A DNA stretch of 64,000 nt from Mycobacterium heidelbergense (GTDB lineage Bacteria; Actinomycetota; Actinomycetes; Mycobacteriales; Mycobacteriaceae): positions 1,860,001 to 1,924,000 of the forward strand of contig NZ_AP022615.1 of the NCBI RefSeq assembly GCF_010730745.1, read 5' to 3'. The notes below the pieces were generated by a model. It saw only the letters and a list, made by a program, of their open reading frames with translations, had not been told where the DNA came from and did not search any database. The position numbers were made by a program, and so were the translations under genes. Shown piece after piece: positions 59,659-64,000 of the stretch (within the stretch, counting starts at the first letter, position 1; each line of letters starts with the position of its first letter).

Positions 59659-61011
59659 CTAAGCGGCGGTCAGCCGGGCGATGGAACGCAGCGGGATCGG
59701 CAGCCACCCCGGCCGGTGCCGGGCCTCGTAGCCGGCCTCGTACACCGCCTTGTCGAGTTCGTAGGCGGCCAGCAGCTGCGCCGAATCCCGCGGGTCGATC
59801 CCGGACACGGCCGTGTAGCCGTCGCAGAACGCGGCGCAATTGCGCTCGACCCATTCCCGGGCGCGCGCGGCCAGTTGCTTGTCGGCGCCCTGGTCGATCA
59901 GCGGCCCGTAGGCGGCGTACTCGAAGGAGCGCAAGACACCGGCCACGTCGCGCAACGGTGAATCCGGTGCCCGCCGCTCGTCGAGCGGCTGGCCGGGCTC
60001 CCCCTCGAAGTCGATCAGCAGCCAGCTCTCGGGGGTACGCAGCACCTGTCCCAGGTGCAGATCGCCGTGCACGCGCTGCACCGTGATCGTCTCGCCGGCG
60101 AGCTTGCCGAATCGCTCCTCGATCGTTGCCGCGTACTCCCGCAATTCGGGAACCTTTGCCACGGTCGACGACAGCCGCGCCAGCACGGTGTCCACCGGGA
60201 ACGGCGCCTGCGCCGTCCCGAGGCGCTCGGCCAGGGTGGCGTGCACGGACGCCACCGCTTCGCCGAGCCGGTTCGCTTCGGCGGCGAAGTCTCCGCCGAC
60301 CTCGTGGGCATACAGGTCGCCCTCGGCGAACAGGTCACGAACGCTCGCGGTGGCCATGGCCCAACCTTCGGCGGCGTTGGACGCGAATTCGGTCACCATG
60401 CCCAGGGGCCACGCCTCGTCCGGCGAACGGGGGTCCGGCGCGGCCATCTGGTAAGTGCCGAGCAACCGTGCCACATGCGGGTTGCCGGCCCGGGCCAGCA
60501 CCCTGTTCAGTTCGATGTCGGGATTGACGCCGCTGCTGACCCGGCGGAACACCTTGAAGATGGCGCGCCGATCGAAGATCACGCTGGTGTTGCTCTGCTC
60601 CGCGTCGGAGACGTGCGGCAGCGCGTCGAGCGGCAGCTCGACGTCCGGCTCCTTGGTAAACGCCACTTCGCCGCCGGACGAGCCGCGGACCGCCGCCGAG
60701 TCGACGAGCGACAGCAGAAACCGGGGTGCGTCCGAGTCGTAGAGCGCGTCGAATCCGGTGCGGTCGTCGGCTGCTCCGATCGTGGCGACCGCGCTGTACT
60801 CCGAGACCGGCGCGGAATCCCACCCGACGATCACCTGGTAGCGCTCCGACGACCCGTCGGTGTAGTCGACGTCGACCAGGACCAGGTCGAGATCGTCCCG
60901 CAGCGGGACGACCATGCCCGCCTCGGCGGCGGACAGCTCTCGGTTGCGCCCGGCGTACCACCGTTGTTGGGGAAGCCACTCGGACCACGGCAGCTTGGCC
61001 GGCTGAGTCAT
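59659..61011 (-). CDS. mak: Maltokinase
   Basis: This 450-residue enzyme phosphorylates maltose at C1 with ATP to give maltose-1-phosphate, the GlgE substrate. The N-terminal cap LPWSEWLPQQRWYAGRNREL is typical. The kinase core has the catalytic VHGDLHLGQVL near residue 306 and the metal-binding LLIDFEGEPGQP near 325. ATG 61011 has GGAG about 10 bases upstream; the frame is open to 61068 but would overlap treS. It follows treS by 40 bases. It corresponds to Rv0127. Confidence 0.95.
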   Translation of the reverse strand: MTQPAKLPWSEWLPQQRWYAGRNRELSAAEAGMVVPLRDDLDLVLVDVDYTDGSSERYQVIVGWDSAPVSEYSAVATIGAADDRTGFDALYDSDAPRFLLSLVDSAAVRGSSGGEVAFTKEPDVELPLDALPHVSDAEQSNTSVIFDRRAIFKVFRRVSSGVNPDIELNRVLARAGNPHVARLLGTYQMAAPDPRSPDEAWPLGMVTEFASNAAEGWAMATASVRDLFAEGDLYAHEVGGDFAAEANRLGEAVASVHATLAERLGTAQAPFPVDTVLARLSSTVAKVPELREYAATIEERFGKLAGETITVQRVHGDLHLGQVLRTPESWLLIDFEGEPGQPLDERRAPDSPLRDVAGVLRSFEYAAYGPLIDQGADKQLAARAREWVERNCAAFCDGYTAVSGIDPRDSAQLLAAYELDKAVYEAGYEARHRPGWLPIPLRSIARLTAA

Positions 61012-61051
61012 TTCCGCCGCTCCTTTCCCCACTGCATCGTTGCGGCGCGGG

Positions 61052-62824
<1,773 letters not shown>

Positions 62825-62943
62825 CAATTCCACGATGCCACGGGTACCCGAGGCGGGACGCGCGGAATCAGGCCCGCCGGCACACCGCGAACCACGCTGG
62901 GCCGCAACCGAATCGGACGGAACCGGGCATGGTCCGGCGGACG

Positions 62944-64000
62944 TCAGGCCGGAGGCCCGTCCGCCAACGTCACGGGCGCGCTGCGATCGCCTTCGCCCCT
63001 GGTGCGCCAGTGCAGGACAACGGTGTCCCCGGGATGATGCGGGACGAGCACATCGGTCATCGACGTGGCCCCATTGACCGGGACGTTGTCGACCCCGATG
63101 ATGACGTCGCCGGCGGAAATCCCGGTCGCCGCGGCGGGGCCGCTGCCGACCACGCGTTCGACCCGGGCGCCGTTGCCGCCGTTGTCCGCGACGCCCAGGC
63201 CAAGGAAGGCCGTCGGGCCGATGTGCACCGTGTTCGACCCGGCGCCGGCCCGGATCTGTCCGGCGACCCCCATCGCCGTGCCGATCGGAATGGCGAAGCC
63301 CTGCCCGCCGGACATCTTGTAGCTGTCGGTGGCGGCGGTGTTCATGCCGATCACCTGGCCGGCGTTGTTGACCATGGGGCCGCCCGAGTCGCCGGGCCTG
63401 ATCGCGGCGTCCGCCTGGATCAACCCGCCCAGCGTCTCGTCCGCGCCCGTCAGGGTGTCGGTCGCCGACACGGTCTGGTTGAGGGCGACGACCTTGCCGG
63501 CCACCGCGCTCGGCGTTCCACCCTGGCCGCCGGCGTTGCCCAGCGCGACGACGGGCTCACCGATCGAGACCCCGCCCCCGATGTTGGCGGCGGGCAGGCC
63601 GCCCCCGCCACGCAGCTGCAGGACCGCGACGTCGGCGGTTCGGTCGTAGCCGATCACGTCAACGGCATACGTCTGGCCGTTGCCGACCGCGAACGCGTTG
63701 ATGTCGGTGGCACCCGAGATCACGTGGTTGTTGGTCAGCACGACGCCGCCCGGGTCGATGATGATGCCGGTTCCCGCCCCGACCGCGTTGTTGTAGCCGA
63801 ACTTGGTGCTGATGTCGACCACCTGGGGGCCGACCCTGCCGACGATCCCCGAGGGGTCGAGCGGCGCCAGGGGCGGGTCGCCGAGCCGGTCGAGCGGCGG
63901 GGCGGATGGCCCAGGAGTGGTGGCGGATGCCGGCAGCGCGCCCGGGCCCAGGCCCAATCCGACCACAGCCAGCACGCTGGCTAACCATGACCACCAGAGC
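62944..64000 (-). CDS. pepA: Serine protease PepA (Mtb32A), 5' end outside the window
   Basis: The visible part has about 350 residues of an HtrA/trypsin-like secreted protease. It begins inside the signal peptide (LWWSWLASVLAVVGLGLG) and lacks only the first few codons. The catalytic triad is His in TNNHVISG, Asp in DRTADVAVLQ and Ser in RPGDSGGPMV. A C-terminal PDZ domain (FLGLGVADNGGNGARVERVV to the end) follows. It matches Rv0125 and lies 120 bases upstream of treS on the same strand. Confidence 0.95.
   Translation of the reverse strand, partial: LWWSWLASVLAVVGLGLGPGALPASATTPGPSAPPLDRLGDPPLAPLDPSGIVGRVGPQVVDISTKFGYNNAVGAGTGIIIDPGGVVLTNNHVISGATDINAFAVGNGQTYAVDVIGYDRTADVAVLQLRGGGGLPAANIGGGVSIGEPVVALGNAGGQGGTPSAVAGKVVALNQTVSATDTLTGADETLGGLIQADAAIRPGDSGGPMVNNAGQVIGMNTAATDSYKMSGGQGFAIPIGTAMGVAGQIRAGAGSNTVHIGPTAFLGLGVADNGGNGARVERVVGSGPAAATGISAGDVIIGVDNVPVNGATSMTDVLVPHHPGDTVVLHWRTRGEGDRSAPVTLADGPPA

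Overview
The window reads as chromosome of a slow-growing non-tuberculous Mycobacterium, probably M. avium complex-like. This is inferred from high GC, GTG starts, three PE-type lipases, two MmpS/MmpL pairs, antigen 85C, an F420-related gene, mycothiol-type redox genes and no close plasmid or phage signature. Its backbone matches, in reverse order, the M. tuberculosis H37Rv stretch Rv0125 to about Rv0160c as I recall it: pepA, treS, mak, an Rv0128-position gene, fbpC, htdZ, fadE1, fgd2, a GNAT gene, ephF, a TetR gene, cyp138, msrA, Rv0138-Rv0142, a CLC gene, a TetR gene, methyltransferases, Rv0147-Rv0149, PE1/PE2, ptbB, fadE2, pntAa-pntAb-pntB, Rv0157A, Rv0158 and PE3/PE4.

Layout. 0-4 kb: a membrane protein and an mmpS-mmpL pair, bracketed by a 16-bp direct repeat. 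4-7 kb: SDR, dehydrogenase and hydrolase genes. 7-21 kb: three PE lipases, TetR, the proton-translocating transhydrogenase operon, an inactivated IS110-family element, fadE2 and ptbB. A 183-bp structured repeat lies in inverted orientation at both edges of this block. 21-29 kb: oxidoreductases, three tandem SAM methyltransferases, and a TetR-pirin unit with a strong palindrome. 29-38 kb: CLC transporter, small conserved genes, msrA, cyp138 with a divergent TetR and twin operators, molbindin, ephF. 38-46 kb: an accessory block with a sulfotransferase, TetR, DUF1214 protein, luciferase-like oxidoreductase, SRPBCC protein, and a desaturase/reductase pair under a divergent TetR. 46-50 kb: GNAT, an internally deleted fgd2, AraC, VOC, fadE1, htdZ. 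50.5-57.7 kb: an accessory island with a CsoR-family repressor lacking the metal-binding His, a DsbA-like protein, a DUF302 protein, a second mmpS-mmpL, MarR and a two-gene ABC exporter. 57.8-64 kb: fbpC and the trehalose/maltose-1-phosphate genes mak and treS, then pepA running off the end.

Several units work together. treS and mak convert trehalose to maltose-1-phosphate. pntAa/Ab/B form one transhydrogenase. The ferredoxin reductase feeds electrons to the adjacent desaturase. The ABC pair forms one exporter under MarR. Many genes overlap by ATGA or GTGA and are probably translationally coupled. The strongest leads are the thiol/persulfide-type regulator island, the in-frame deletion in fgd2, the inverted structured repeats, the operators placed over leaderless start codons of the desaturase switch, and the probable bridge-RNA region of the IS110 element. 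No tRNA, rRNA or CRISPR was seen.
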